NCBI RefSeq assembly: GCF_028583425.1
Contig: NC_072793.1
Location: forward strand, 59,215,028 to 59,279,027
From: Eublepharis macularius
Taxonomy: Eukaryota; Chordata; Lepidosauria; Squamata; Eublepharidae
Reading direction: 5' to 3'
DNA length: 64,000 bases
The translations under genes were made by a program, and so were the position numbers. The notes beneath the pieces were generated by a model. It was not told where the DNA came from. It worked only from the letters and a program-made list of their open reading frames with translations, and did not search any database. Of this stretch, positions 10,501-22,290 are shown piece after piece (within the stretch, counting starts at the first letter, position 1; each line of letters begins with the position of its first letter).

Positions 10501-12690
10501 GCTATATGCATGCTTTATTTACAAATTACACCTCTCTGCCTCTATGAGGCCAGCTGTTATGAAATGTGAAGTGTAACTAGAATTCTTAAGGATATGCAGA
10601 ATTGGATACAGAAATCAGCTAGCCATGCCAATTTTTACAGGATTTGTATCTGTATGATACATAGATCTTGCATATTCTCTTATTGAATAAGAAATCTAAG
10701 AACAGGGAAGAATGAAACAAAAGACAGAAAAAAGTCAGTTTCACGACAGCCATCAGACATTGTATACAATGAAACCTATGCCTCTTTAGATCATTCAAAA
10801 GTCAGTGAAAAAAGGGGCGGAAATCCTGCAGACAACAAAAAGAAATCATGATATTTAAACAAATGTCAAGAATAAAAGAGCATATCCCACAGATCTGTCT
10901 AGGTGTCTGGGTAGATCATACTGCAAATTAAAATGTAATGAGGTAGTTTGAAGTCCACTGAAAAACAACTGATTATATACGCAATTTGGATTTAAAGTAA
11001 CTATAGTTACCCGGAGGCTTTTGTTTAATGGCTTACACACATGGCTTACACACAATGAGCACATCTTATATATTGTTTTCTTTTTGTTGCATACTGAGAT
11101 AGCAGATGGTACTTTCAAGAATATTTATATCAGAATGTAAGCATGGTGGCATCACAGAGCACTTCAATTTTTCATGAGTGCTGTATTGCTATAATATAAA
11201 TGTCAGCTATATGGCAAATACTTAATACCACTGATTAAGTTAGGACGGTTGGACAGCCAACCATCTTCACAGCATGCTAAGTTCAGGGAGATATAAGGCC
11301 ACAAGTTTGCATCTGCTCCCACTAAAAAGCTTGTTTTCTAAAAAAAATCCCCTCGTTTCACTAATCCTTCAATGGCTCCCAATTATCTTTATTAATTATA
11401 TTTTTAAATAACAAACCACCATTTACTTAAATGATTTCAAATGAACAGATGAATATTCAAATGAATATCTAATACATCATGTGAATTAGAAGTCCAGTTA
11501 CATGGTTTTTCCTAAAGTAGGATTGTGTGGTCCAACAGCAGTGTCAGATAAAATTTCTGTGAAGTGGAATCTACCTAATAGCTTCTGTATCATTCCCATG
11601 AATTCCCTGAATAAGAAATTATTTACCTGGCTCCAAAAGTAATGTTGATTTTAAAGCTTTTTGTATTAATATTTAAAGGTTAATTTTATTCTTTGCTGTT
11701 TCACAAGTATTTATTTAATTTTTCAGTCTCAGATTCATTTACTATAATAATTACCTTTGGATCATTCACATCTGGAACTAAGCATCTGTTAATCTTTTTA
11801 AAATTAAACATCAGTGTATTTTTAAACTGTACTAAGAACATTTGTCAAAACTCTGCTTTTACCACCAGTCTCAAGATTTTCTTACCCAGAAGGTCGTAAA
11901 AGGGAGATATTTGTTTTGAGAACAAAATGTGTATTTTTATTTCCTCTCTCTGTCATGACAAAGCAAACTCTGATTGAATATATTTGTTCCTCTTCCTTTT
12001 TTTTGCTTTCCGGATACTGTTTTAGTTTGTTAAAACCTTCCTGTTTCTGTATCCAGACTACTTTGGAGCATATAATTTTTGTGGAGCCTGGAGTATAAAC
12101 TGGACATATTTTAGCTATATGGGTATAAAAGCCATGTGTTAGAAAAAAGAAGGAAAGAGGAAAAAAATTGGCAACAGTTTATATGTTATCTATGGAATTT
12201 TTTCTCAAAAGGACAAGGGTAAAACATCTTACATCTATCAACATCTTATATCTATCAGTTTAGGACATAAAAACAGCACTTTAGACAAGGCAACTTTATT
12301 TATATAAGTAATTTTATAATATGTGCATGATACTAAGGCATACATTCAATGAGACCCTTGTGCCTGCTGACCATCAGCCAACTCTTCAATGTCAGTTTTG
12401 CTTTGTGCCACTTTTAAAAGGGCCTGAAATAGAAATTCTGGGATTTTATCCACACTGCAAGGTAACAGTTCAAAACAACGCTATCGAAAGCCACTGAAAA
12501 TAGGGAGAAGGGGCTGCATAAAATTCAGAGTGCTTCCATTTGTCTCTTTATATTGGTAGATAGCCCCTTGTAGGGTGAATTGCCCAGTTAAGGAACACTG
12601 ACAAAGATGGATGTCCTAGCACATCTTCTAAAGCTAAATTTCAAGCATGAGATATCCCAGCTCATGGCCACATACAGAAAGAAAAGGAAA
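7585..12690. other. Long unique-looking stretch, no gene seen
   Basis: About 5.1 kb of AT-rich sequence. The longest open frame is 106 codons (10136-10456, minus) and shows no domain. I recognise no transposon family here. Homopolymer G and A tracts (for example near 8522-8545 and 10080-10098) are the only low-complexity features. Confidence 0.5.
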
Positions 12691-12693
12691 CCT

Positions 12694-12765
12694 ACAAGGC
12701 AATCCTCAGCAGAGTTACTCCAGTCTAATTTCAATGGACTAACTCTGTTTAGGATTGAACTGCTA
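12694..12765. mobile_element. Deleted copy of the CAGTGYAATCCTA foldback MITE
   Basis: GGCAATCCTCAGCAGAGTTAC and AACTCTGTTTAGGATTGAAC are the two arms. The centre is shortened to TCTAATTTCAATGGA, so part of the stem has been lost. No clean target duplication is visible. Confidence 0.6.
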
Positions 12766-13160
12766 ATCTCCTTCTGCATGGTTTTGCCTGCTGAAGTTTC
12801 CCCCCTACACATATGTTTCTAGTAGTCTTGGAAGAAAAAAGAAGGGAACCCACTAGATTTATAGGAAGCAGTTATTTTAATATCACTCAGAGGACACTAA
12901 TTTTGCCTAGCCTTTATAGATTTGTCATCAGCTAATTTAGCAATGACGTGTGCATTTCAGTGGTTCAGGACTCACTCAATGATTCTCACATCACTTTATC
13001 CCATAAGCAGGAATAGTTTTGGCATTATAGTTGCCTCTCCATTGTGTTGAGACATTCCAACATTAACAACAGAGAGAGTTATTTCAAAGAGTCACTTTAT
13101 TTTTGAAGAGAGACAATTGTCCCACCACCATCTTTGTGGGGGGAAAAATACAAACATAAA

Positions 13161-13248
13161 CAGTGCAATCCTAAGAAGAGTTGCACCAGTCTAAGCCCAC
13201 TGAAATCAATGGGCTTAGACTGGAGTAACTCTCCTTAGGATTGTGCTG
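13161..13248. mobile_element. 88-bp palindromic MITE (CAGTGYAATCCTA type)
   Basis: Same family and same length as 7494-7581. The arms start CAGTGCAATCCTAAGAAGAG and end CTCCTTAGGATTGTGCTG, with TAA on the left and CAA on the right (one mismatch in the presumed TWA duplication). Confidence 0.8.
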
Positions 13249-13472
13249 CAAATATACACTAGGAATAAAAACCATGACATAATAAGGTGGCTCAAAACTG
13301 ATACTGCATTGCAAAAGACAATAGGCATCAGAATATGTTTCTGTCTCTTATAAGTACTTTTCCCCATCAAAGATAGGTTGAAATTTACTTCATGCTACAA
13401 TGGTCACACTGCCAGTATAAAATGGAGAAGTCTTATGTGTGACCAGTACTTTTTTGTTTTTTAGAAAAGTAC

Positions 13473-14463
13473 TGTTAGCAATCAGACTTGCCCCCACAAT
13501 ATTAGAAGGCATAGGAATGTGGTTATGCCATAAGCCCCTTTACTGACTGGGCTTCAAGCACTAAACCTAGTGCCCAGCAGGCAAAAACATGGAAGCCAGA
13601 TCCAGGCTGGGAGATGGAATGTGCAAACATGGGGAATGAAAGGCACGGTCAGCTCACCCTCTCCCAAACCCCAGAGGCATAAGGATCCTGATACAATAGG
13701 GCCTTCCTGGACTTCCTGGATTAATCAACACAACACACCCTATCAATCTCCCCTTAACCACTTTTCTATTCTTAGGTGACTCAGGAAGCGGATAGCCTCA
13801 CCTATCCACTTCGTGGACTGCCAGTCACTATTGATAACTTTAGTTCTACCTGCGAAGAACTAATCGAACCTTCCTAGTTCATTGTCACACCCCTGGGACG
13901 GTTAGCCAGTTCATTGCTCCACTTCAGAGACAGTTAATCACCTCTGTCTAGCCCTGGAGACAACTTCTTAATTTTTTGTCCCCCTCATGAACAACCATTA
14001 AGTCTTTGTTTTGGGGTCAATCTTGCTCCTGGGTAGGATCCACAGTATAATTGGACTGTCCCTCTGCCATAGCTGTGTGTGTGCTCTTGAATCCAGGATC
14101 CAAACATGAACTCCGTTTGAGTCCTTCTGCCTTGATGCGCAGGTCACTCAGCGCTCTCTCTCCTGGATGCCCTCTTCTTGATAGTAAATATCACCCAATC
14201 CCTTAAACTATATCCAATGTTCACCACTGCTTTCCAGTTAGCTCTCAGTGTGTGCTGTGTGTTTTGTATGCTGTTGATCTTTGTTCTTTTCAATAAAAAT
14301 CTCCTTTTGGGTTGAAACCTCTGTCTGGTCTGGTCATTGAAAGAGTTCTCTAGCTGGGACAATCCTTGTATACTAGGTGGATATCCCTAATTTACCCCCT
14401 CTCACTGCCCCCCTTGCATGCTAATTCCCCAAACTTGCAAGGAGACTTTCCGTTTGGGTAACA
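13473..14463 (+). mobile_element. Solo LTR of an LTR retrotransposon or endogenous retrovirus
   Basis: The block begins TGTTA and ends TAACA, a perfect 5-bp terminal inverted repeat with the TG...CA ends of LTRs. GTAC flanks both sides (13469-13472 and 14464-14467), a 4-bp target duplication. An AATAAA signal lies at 14292-14297, leaving an R/U5-like segment of about 165 bp after it. No primer-binding site, polypurine tract or coding region is attached, so it is a solo LTR left by LTR-LTR recombination. The 4-bp duplication fits some Gypsy and gammaretrovirus-like families, but I cannot name the family. Confidence 0.75.
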
Positions 14464-16140
14464 GTACCAGTACTCATATATATATTTGCACTGGCTTCCA
14501 CCAATTCCCCCCTCAGAATTTGGGACAGCCCCCACAAAACGTGTCAGTACCCAGTACCAGTGAGTACTGCCACCTAACCCCCCCCCCCCACACGCACTAA
14601 TATCCCATAATCTCCTGTTGTGCATAAATCACAGTAAAAGCTCTCTCTGGGAAACAGAAACATAACCCAAGCCCTGATGACTACATTTCCAATGTCTATC
14701 TTTTGTTGCTCTTAGTTCACATGTATTATCATCTTGGTAGGATACAGCACATGAAACGAGTCTACAGTTCATAATAGGGCATGACCCAGCTTGCTTTTGA
14801 ATGCAGCGAATGCTCATTTCTACTGATCACAAGGGTTTTTAGTTTAGTTTAGTTTAGTTTAGTGTTTTCATATTGGGTCATCCTGTAATACGTATCCCTC
14901 TGCTTTCAAGGTGAGTTGCAGATCTTCTTCCAAGTTTCTTCCACAGTGGGTCCAATAAAATCTTCATCTGGTACAGCAGCAGACTATTGACAGGACTTCG
15001 TTCTCAGAAGCTTCATGTGTCTCAACAGAAAGGCTCTGCCTTTTCCCCTTGGAGGTCAAATGCTGGAGCATTTACCAGTACCATATCCACCTAGAAATGA
15101 TCAGCTTTATTATCCTAATTACATTCCTGTGAGAAGAGCGGCAGACTTTTTTCAAGCACATTATATATTCAACACACATCTCTCTCCAAACAGATTTAAC
15201 AGTTTAGATCGCACCTCGTTATGTGTGGGAAGATGAGGCTATAACTACAGAGCTGAGATATTTAATAGCTCCAAAAAAGAAATACTAACATTTGGATGCT
15301 TAACAAACAAATCCAAAATGCTAAACAAGGAAATCCATCTTAATATTTGCAGCCTTAGGGTGGAACTAGACATTATGGATGACTAGCAGCTGGCACGAAA
15401 AATGATTATTTCCACTGCAGACCTTTCCAGACAGCTCAGCAGCTGGGCGGGAGGCTGTACTTGCTGTCAGTGTTTTAAGGTCTATTCTTGCATTATTTGC
15501 TGATATGGAAAGAAACAAGGGGGAAAAGCTCTCCTGCATCCTCAGCCCATCGTACTAATGAAAAGAAGACAACCACACCAGGAATATCTACTGGCAGTTT
15601 TTCCCTTCAGAACGGGGCATGGGAAAAAAACACATTCAGATTTTTGTAGCAGTTGTTAGCTTTGCTTGTTGAAATAAATACACACAGTTTATCTGACACA
15701 ATTTACACGGATTCTCACTGGCTTTGTTCCTAAGGGAAAGATACCCTACAGAAAATCAGCCTTGGTAATTTAAATTTTTAATCCAGATCTCAGTCAATGA
15801 CAAGAATTCCTTTGTTAATCAGACAAATTGGCCCACTAGAGTTATTACCATCACCACCCTGATCATGGTACTCAGCAGTTTGAATTAAACTTCCCCTCCT
15901 GCAAGCCGAAGAGCACTTCACACAAGAGAGGCGAGTTATTTTTGCCAGTTCATCCCTCCTATTGCAGACCCCCATTATTCTTCAAGAGTGGCTTTTCAGC
16001 AGTTACTTGGTTCTTACAGTATATTATCCACTGCGGGGGTGGGGGGGGAGAGAAAGCTGATATTTAAATAGCCCAACAGAAAGATATTTCTTTTGGGAAA
16101 TTAAACTAATAAGTCTGCTAAGTATTTATTCCATAAATGT
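14464..16140. other. Unique-looking sequence with a small (TTTAG) repeat
   Basis: It holds a run of about five TTTAG units at 14838-14862 and a C9 tract near 14580. A 73-codon frame at 15015-15236 was examined and not accepted as a gene. Otherwise nothing recognisable. Confidence 0.5.
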
Positions 16141-16144
16141 CAAA

Positions 16145-16822
16145 CATTATTTATTTATTCATTTCAAATTTGTATTCCGCCCTCCCCGCCAGTGGGCTCA
16201 GGGCGGATAACAACATATTAAAATACAAAATACGATAAAAACAACATACTAAAATACAATAAAAATCCATACACATTTAAAACAGGATGGTGGACAGCCT
16301 TCACAGGGAGGGTTAAGATTTTATACACCCCCTTTTTTTTCTTTCAGGCCAGCAGAGGCCCAGTCTCAGCCCTATGCCTGGCGGAACAGCTCTGTCTTAC
16401 AGGCCCGGCGGAAGGATAGTAGGTCCTGCCGGGCCCTAATTTCAGCAGACAGAGCGTTTCACCAGCTGGGAGCCAGGACTGAAAAGGCCCTGGCTCTAGT
16501 CGAGGCTAGGCAGGCCTCCTTGGGGCCAGGGACCACCAACAGCTGTGGGCCTCCTCCGGGGAATCTATGGGGAGAGACGGTCCTGTAGATACACTGGTCC
16601 CAGTCCGCACAGGGCCTTATTGTTCAATACCAGAACCTTGAATCTAATCCAGTACTCCACTGGCAACCAATGCAGCTTGCGTATGAACAGTGTTATATGT
16701 GGCTTATTTGGCACTCTCGTAATTACATATGCTGCTGCATTTTGTACCAGCTGTAATCTCCGGGTCAGGCTCAAGGGCAGCCCCGCATGGAGCGAGTTAC
16801 AGTAATCTAGCCTAGAGATGCC
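16145..16822 (-). mobile_element. L2-type LINE, 3' end with reverse-transcriptase C-terminus
   Basis: The minus-strand translation of 16565-16805 reads LDYCNSLHAGLPLSLTRRLQ, then LVQNAAAYVITRVPNK and LHWLPVEYWIRFKVLVLNNK. This is the conserved thumb/C-terminal region of L2/CR1-clade reverse transcriptases. Farther downstream (16510-16380) comes an AFSVLAP-like motif broken by stops, then the L2 tail GGGCGGAATACAAATTTGAA and an ATAAATAAAT end at 16145. The element is 5'-truncated where the PLE begins. Confidence 0.85.
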
Positions 16823-17375
16823 CCAATGGTGGGGCAGCGCACCATTGGTAGGGCTGAGGAAAACAAAAAGCATCAAGGATTTGGTGGTGCACAGAGATTT
16901 CGAATACAGGACCACATCTGGCAATTTGCCAGTGGGACACTTTAAATGTGGTCACTGCAATATATGCGATCTTTCAGTTAGCCTAATAGACATAATCAAT
17001 CCCTCCACAGGCAAGAATCTTTACAGCAGAGGCTTTTCAACGTGTGTTACTTCACATGTTGTATATGTCATACGTTGTTCATGTGGTTCACTTTATGTTG
17101 GGAGTACCACTAGACAGCTAAAGTTATGCATTCAAGAACATACATCCAGGATCAGAACCAAATCTTTGGAAGCGCCCCTGAGCCAGCATTTTGATCAATA
17201 CCATACCCATGAACGAGAATTTGTTTTTTCTGTGCTCCAGACAGTGGACCCTAAACAATCCGTTGACGCGCACAGGATGTTGTTACGGTTAGAAGCTCAG
17301 TGGATTGTCCGCTTAAACAGCCTTGCACCTCATGGGCTGAATCATGAGGTAGATTTTTCTTCATTTCTGGGCTGA
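16818..17375 (+). CDS. PLE GIY-YIG endonuclease domain, open frame (5'-truncated ORF)
   Basis: This 185-codon open frame is the C-terminal part of a Penelope-like retroelement polyprotein (reverse transcriptase fused to a GIY-YIG nuclease). The first 13 or so residues come from the adjoining L2, so the annotated Met is an accident. Recognisable PLE sequence starts at about residue 14 (LRKTKSIKDLVV). A CGHCNIC cysteine cluster (residues 44-50) is the zinc-binding linker seen in Neptune-like PLEs. VVY (81-83) and YVG (93-95) form the GIY-YIG core, EH is at 107-108, and a Glu near 159 is a candidate metal ligand. The residue in the usual Arg-rich helix before IQEH is Cys104, and a TGC codon there fits a CpG decay of an Arg CGC codon. 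The reverse-transcriptase part is missing, so the copy cannot retrotranspose on its own. The frame ends naturally at 17373-17375. Confidence 0.8.
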   Translation: MPQWWGSAPLVGLRKTKSIKDLVVHRDFEYRTTSGNLPVGHFKCGHCNICDLSVSLIDIINPSTGKNLYSRGFSTCVTSHVVYVIRCSCGSLYVGSTTRQLKLCIQEHTSRIRTKSLEAPLSQHFDQYHTHEREFVFSVLQTVDPKQSVDAHRMLLRLEAQWIVRLNSLAPHGLNHEVDFSSFLG

Positions 17376-18075
17376 TAACATTGTAATTGGCATTATGCAG
17401 CAGTATTCTTTGTAACACCATATTGTAGCCTTGCCCCTTTAAGTTTAAGGAACTGGGTTGTTATCTCAATTAGTGACTACAACTTTAAATAGTGGATGAA
17501 GTCAGCGTTTTTCCACCCCATGAAATGAACAATTTGGGATCATAAGTTTCAAAGAGAAAGGTAGTGATAGCAGATCATAATTGGTGAGTTTTTCTCTTTG
17601 TAAGAGTTTTTCTCTTTGTAATGGTTTTCTGCAATGGTTGTATTTACTGGCAAAGGCAGCTTAAATGTAACATGTAAATGATATTGTGGAAATTTTTGGT
17701 TTTGGGTGATATAATACTTGTAACTATGTAGGCAGCTTAAATGCAACATGTAAATGATGTCATGGAAATTTTTATTTTGGTGAGACAACACTTTGTAATG
17801 ATACATTACTGTTTGGCACACCGGCTACTTCAAATGATGTATTTATATTTATTCTAGATTTACACGTGGATTGTGAGGAAGCACATTGTGCGAAATGGGA
17901 TTTGATTTTCAAGCTGGCAAACCCGTTGCCACCTCCCTCCAGGAGTTTGGGAATCCTTTACAACCCTCCGGTTGATCTTGTTTTACTGTTGTGCCTTATA
18001 TTGAGTTCTGAAGATGAGAACATTAAACTTCATTTCAAACTTCATTGCTTCATGTGGTCCTACCGATCGCTTTGG
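16850..18075 (+). mobile_element. 5'-truncated Penelope-like element (Neptune-like)
   Basis: It comprises the GIY-YIG frame ending at 17375 and about 700 bp of 3' untranslated sequence. The UTR holds a tandem duplication (17664-17815) and a terminal part with GAGTTCTGAAGATGAGAAC (about 18004), followed by TTCAAACTTCATTGC. The latter resembles a decayed hammerhead-like core of the type seen more clearly in the other PLE tails here. The element abuts the L2 at about 16825-16850, so it may have inserted into it. No target duplication was found. Confidence 0.65.
17664..17815 (+). repeat. Two-copy tandem repeat in the PLE 3' UTR, about 76-bp unit
   Basis: GCAGCTTAAATGTAACATGT (about 17655) recurs as GCAGCTTAAATGCAACATGT (about 17731). 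Each is followed by AAATGATRTYRTGGAAATTT. A smaller duplication, GAGTTTTTCTCTTTGTAA, sits just upstream at 17585-17620. Confidence 0.7.
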
Positions 18076-18511
18076 TATAAAAAGTAGCAAAAATGTTTCA
18101 TGGACCCCTTTTTAGGTACTACTCAAGAACACGTTAATTGCTATGCCTAAGGATGGTCTGCTTCAGCACTCACTCTCCCTGTGGAGCAGTCAAGTACAAT
18201 AGGACTATTCACAAACAAGACAAGAAGGTTAAAGCCTCAACATTTAGCATTTAATTTAATGCTAGCCATGTAAGTAAGTGGCCATATAAAACCCTGTGAT
18301 GGCAACAAATTTCACAAGTTAATTCTGTAAATAGATCCAGTTTTTCAAATCTTCCCTTGCAATGAATTGTTATAATTATAATACTCAATACTACAGCAAG
18401 GGAATACTGAATTAATAGTTTGGCAACTCAACTAAAATTATGTATATGGTGATGATGGTTTTGTTGGTAACTTGAGTACCATAAACCAGAGAAAAAGAAC
18501 ATACCTTTAAT

Positions 18512-18771
18512 CAGGGCTTTTTTTCTGGGAAAAGTGGTGGTGGAACTCAGTGGGTTGCCCTCAGAGAAAATGGTCACATGGTTGGTGGCCCCGCCCCCTG
18601 ATCTCCAGACAGAGGGGAGTTTAGATTGCCCTCCGTGCCACAGTGGAGCGCAGAGGGCAATCTAAACTCCCCTCTGTCTGGAGATCAGGGGTTGGGGCCA
18701 CCAGCCATGTGACCATTTTCAAGAGGTTCTGGAACTCCATTCCACCGCATTTCAGCTGAAAAAAAGCCCTG
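18512..18771. mobile_element. Palindromic hAT-type MITE, copy 1
   Basis: The element has CAGGGCTTTTTTTC and GAAAAAAAGCCCTG terminal inverted repeats and a long inner palindrome: GATCTCCAGACAGAGGGGAG repeats in inverted form around 18650-18690. CCTTTAAT flanks it exactly on both sides (18504-18511 and 18772-18779). CAGGG ends with an 8-bp duplication are typical of hAT transposons. It has no coding capacity, although a 72-codon frame crosses it by chance. Confidence 0.88.
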
Positions 18772-18779
18772 CCTTTAAT

Positions 18780-19423
18780 ATCTTTGACCTCTGACATGTT
18801 TTTTGGTACCACAACATTCTGGAATTGCTTCTCCCACAAAAAAGAAAGGTTGAATGGAGTGAATGCTTTGTGACCATGTGACCTATTTGTTTATTCACAT
18901 ACATTGGGTTATTATGCTCCTAGGAAGAGGCTTTTAAAATCTGCTGACCACAGAGTTCTGATTTCAAACTTTCTGAAAGCTATCTGTATGGCTATGGTTT
19001 TCCTGAAAACAACAGTTCTACAAGTTTCTTTAGATAGTTACTGATGACTGATAGGTTACAGAACCCCTGGAGTTCTGAAAGTGGGCAGAAAAACTCATTA
19101 TAATGGATTTTTAAAAAAATCCTTACACCACTTAACAAATACCATTATCAGCAACAATCAATTCCTGCCAGATATGTCATCATCAATCAGGAATGAGGTA
19201 AGCTATATCGTGTACATCAGGTCTGAGTTTGTTATGTATAGTTGGAATGTTATCTCATAACAGAATTAAATTCTCAGTTGAGTTCATGTGATGAAGGGGT
19301 TTTACATCCAAGTGATCTGGGTTGCAGCATTTCTTCACCTTTAACTTCTTCAGATTCTCTTCCTTTTTCTTAAGGGATGTCCCTGGTCCCTGCCCCCCAC
19401 CCTGCAATAATATAATTGACATG
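18780..19423. other. Unassigned spacer between the two MITE copies
   Basis: I recognise no gene or repeat family here. Confidence 0.45.
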
Positions 19424-19431
19424 GTCATTGT

Positions 19432-19678
19432 CAGGGCTTTTTTTCTGGGAAAAGAGGTGGTGGAACTCAGTGGGTTGCCCTTGGAGAAAATGGTCACATA
19501 GCTGGTGGCCCCGCCCCCTGATCTCCAGACAGAGGGGAGTTGAGATTGCCCTCCGCGCTGCAGAGCAGCGCGGAGGGCAATCTCAACTCCCCTCTGTCTG
19601 GAGATCAGGGGACGGGGCCACCAGCCATGTGACCATTTTCAAGAGGTTACGGAACTCCGTTCCACAGCGTTCCCCCTG
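19432..19678. mobile_element. Palindromic hAT-type MITE, copy 2
   Basis: Same family as 18512-18771, with the same CAGGGCTTTTTTTC start and the inner inverted GATCTCCAGACAGAGGGGAG arms. The right end has mutated to GTTCCCCCTG. GTCATTGT flanks both sides (19424-19431 and 19679-19686), a perfect 8-bp duplication. The central stem GCGCTGCAGAGCAGCGC is intact. Confidence 0.88.
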
Positions 19679-19686
19679 GTCATTGT

Positions 19687-21825
19687 CAATATTGACTAGC
19701 ATGGTTTGTGTGATGTTGCACTAGCCATGTAAATAAAGAGTGATTACAGATGATCATTTGCTCTGTGGTCACTTTCTGTTTACCTGCAGCTTTTTGACCT
19801 GGGGTACAGTTTTACTACGCTTCTACCTTTTTACTACCCTTCTACCACAGCTGATGACATCATGTTTTGGGTCAAAATCCAAGTGAAGTGTGGTAATTTA
19901 TTTTGATTACTTCAGACTTTTAGTATCCATAGGACAGATGGCTACTTGTAGTATAGCCAGTGACAGCCGAGAATTCCATAGGTCATAGAGAATCTCAAAT
20001 ATACATTTTTCCAGGTTGTGATCTGGAAACTGGCTTAGTTCCAGATGCTAAAACAGAAACCAAGGACCAAAGATGCATGTTAACCTGAACCCTTTAAATA
20101 TGAAATGTACTTTATTTATACTGTAAGTAAGGCAGATGAGACAGTGCTTGTTTCATGATTATGAATTAACAGCAACTACCCAAGCAGTGCTTCAGGGACC
20201 AAAGTCATACTCAGTGACCCACTCTAAGGAGGCAGGCAGGCAGGCTGCTGATTTCTAATAATTATTATATTTATGCATTCTGTTTCTTATTACTAATTTT
20301 TGGGTTTAAGTACATTAAGCTTTAATATAAATAGTACATATAAACATTTTAAAATAAAAAAATGTCTGCCCCTTCTCTGATCACATTAATGACTAGTTAG
20401 ATACACAGCTAGTCTTTTTAAAGCCCAGTTACCATGGTTTCATCCAACCTCAAGATGTGCATGGATACCACATGTGTCTTTGAGGAGAATATAACGCTAA
20501 AACTTGATATCTTCCTTTTAGTAAGAGAGGATAAATGTACATGGCATTATTTCATTTAAGAGACAAATTAAACATTTATTTCAAACCGTAGTTTACATAC
20601 TGAGCACGTTACTAAAGATAGTTAACTACTGAATGAATCATATGCTTGATTTATTTGATAGATGCTAAAGGGTTTTGTGATAATTATAAATATAATGCCT
20701 AGGCCCTAATATAAGACTTGGTTGCTACAAGCGAATTGTAAACTAAGATCAGATTCATGTAAAACTATTGAACAGCATGGTTGGCCGAGCCTTTTTTGTC
20801 ATCCAGCCTTTTTTTTAAAACATTAGCAAAATGTTATGCAATGGATAATTTTTAAAAGTTCATATATTTAAAGGAATATGCCTATGTCAAAGCATTATAG
20901 AGGCTTTTCAGTCCCTCTTAAACCCACAATAATCCTACTTCCCTCACAAAATGCCTACAGCATACAGCCCTTGCAGTACCTCCTAAAGACTTCCAGTAAC
21001 AATATCCCTTTCACTCCCTCATGGTGTCCATTTCATAGGGCGAGAGCTACAACAGGAAAAGCACCGACAGGCTACCTTAAGTGGGGAAACAACCTGTGTA
21101 TGACAACCTGAGGACCACATAGTTAGCACACAGGGATATATATGGTGTTTAGGCTTGCTAGGTGTCCAGTGATGGTGGGTAATCTTTTGGTAATTTACAC
21201 CTCTGCCTGATTGGCAGGAGGAAGCAGACCAGGGAAATGGATATATATGCACCTGTGTCCACAGCTGATGACATCACATTTTGGGCCAACTGTTAAAAAG
21301 AATTGGCTCTGGTATGACACTGTCACTTCTGTGTTGTACAAGTAACGTCATCAGGCAGGGACGCACACACATGTGCATGCACCTGTAAGTATCCCCACCA
21401 GTTGCCAGAGCAAGGTTATCATGTTACCCTAGCAACTGATAGGGGGTGGGAAGAGACTGTGGGTGGCAGAGGGAATCTTACCATTATGCATGCACTCCTG
21501 TGACATGACATGATCACTTTCAGAACTGATAACATTATGCCAGAACCACTGATACTTGAGCAAAAACTCTATGTTTGCTGCTCAAATTCTATGGCTTCAC
21601 CTGGTGACATGATGATGTCATGTCTGGGAGTACAGGAAGTGATGTTGTTGCATTGCAGACGACTTCATGACATTACCTGGAAAAGTCCTCTCTGTGATGG
21701 GGTAAGTCCACTGTTTCTTATTTTGCCTGCTAGCTGAGGGATGGCAAGGGCCAGGGGATCCCCCACACCCTAGTGGAGGGATGGCAACCCTGTGGGTCCT
21801 AGACTACAAAGAGATTTAAAAATCA
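19687..21825. other. Unique-looking sequence with short shared motifs
   Basis: No gene seen. A CTGATGACATCA motif at about 19850 recurs at about 21264. The block at 21730-21790 (CAGGGGATCCCCCACACC...GATGGCAACCC) resembles fragments near 28255 and 46260, so some old repeat is probably present, but it is too decayed to delimit. Confidence 0.4.
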
Positions 21826-21829
21826 TAAC

Positions 21830-22290
21830 CAGCACCAGGAAAAGAACTCAGAAGCAAACCAACAGCATTAAAAAAACAGATGTGTTTTCCTCAGCTAGGC
21901 CTTGACAACAATTGGGCTACCACATTCTGAACCGGCTGCAGTTTCTGTGTTGTCTTCAAGGCCAGCCAAACATATTACAGCACTACAAATGCAAAACTAA
22001 GCAAGGGCTGCCATTGCCAGGTTGGCTGACTCTAAGTAGGAAAAGAGTTGGCATACCAAAAGCATCTCTTGACCACCACACTAACCTGCTTTTCAAGCAG
22101 TAAGGCTAGGTCCATGAACACCACTAAGCTCTTAACCTGCTCTGCAAATGCTTGTTTAACTCTGTCCACCATGAGTGGATCTAGAACCCTTCAATACATC
22201 AGTTTTCCCAACCAGCATTACCTCTGTCTTGTCTGGATTCAACTTCAGTTTGTTCTGTCATAGCCAAATCAGGTACACCCAAAGAAATGG
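21830..22290 (-). mobile_element. L2-type LINE reverse-transcriptase fragment
   Basis: The minus-strand translation at about 22197-22255 reads NKLKLNPDKTEVMLVGK, the conserved L2/CR1-clade motif after the polymerase active site. Farther left (21930-21990) the sequence aligns with the LDYCN-to-thumb region of the copy at 16.6 kb. Stops and frameshifts break it throughout. Confidence 0.75.

Noticed and set aside
15015..15236. 73-codon plus frame with a proline/tyrosine-rich start
   Set aside because: No known domain, no neighbouring exon-like frame, and AT-rich surroundings; a chance frame is likelier.
18000..18060. Hammerhead-like CTGAAGA in the tail of the 16.8-kb PLE
   Set aside because: No convincing stem II, and GAAA is mutated; kept only as a remark in the element entry.
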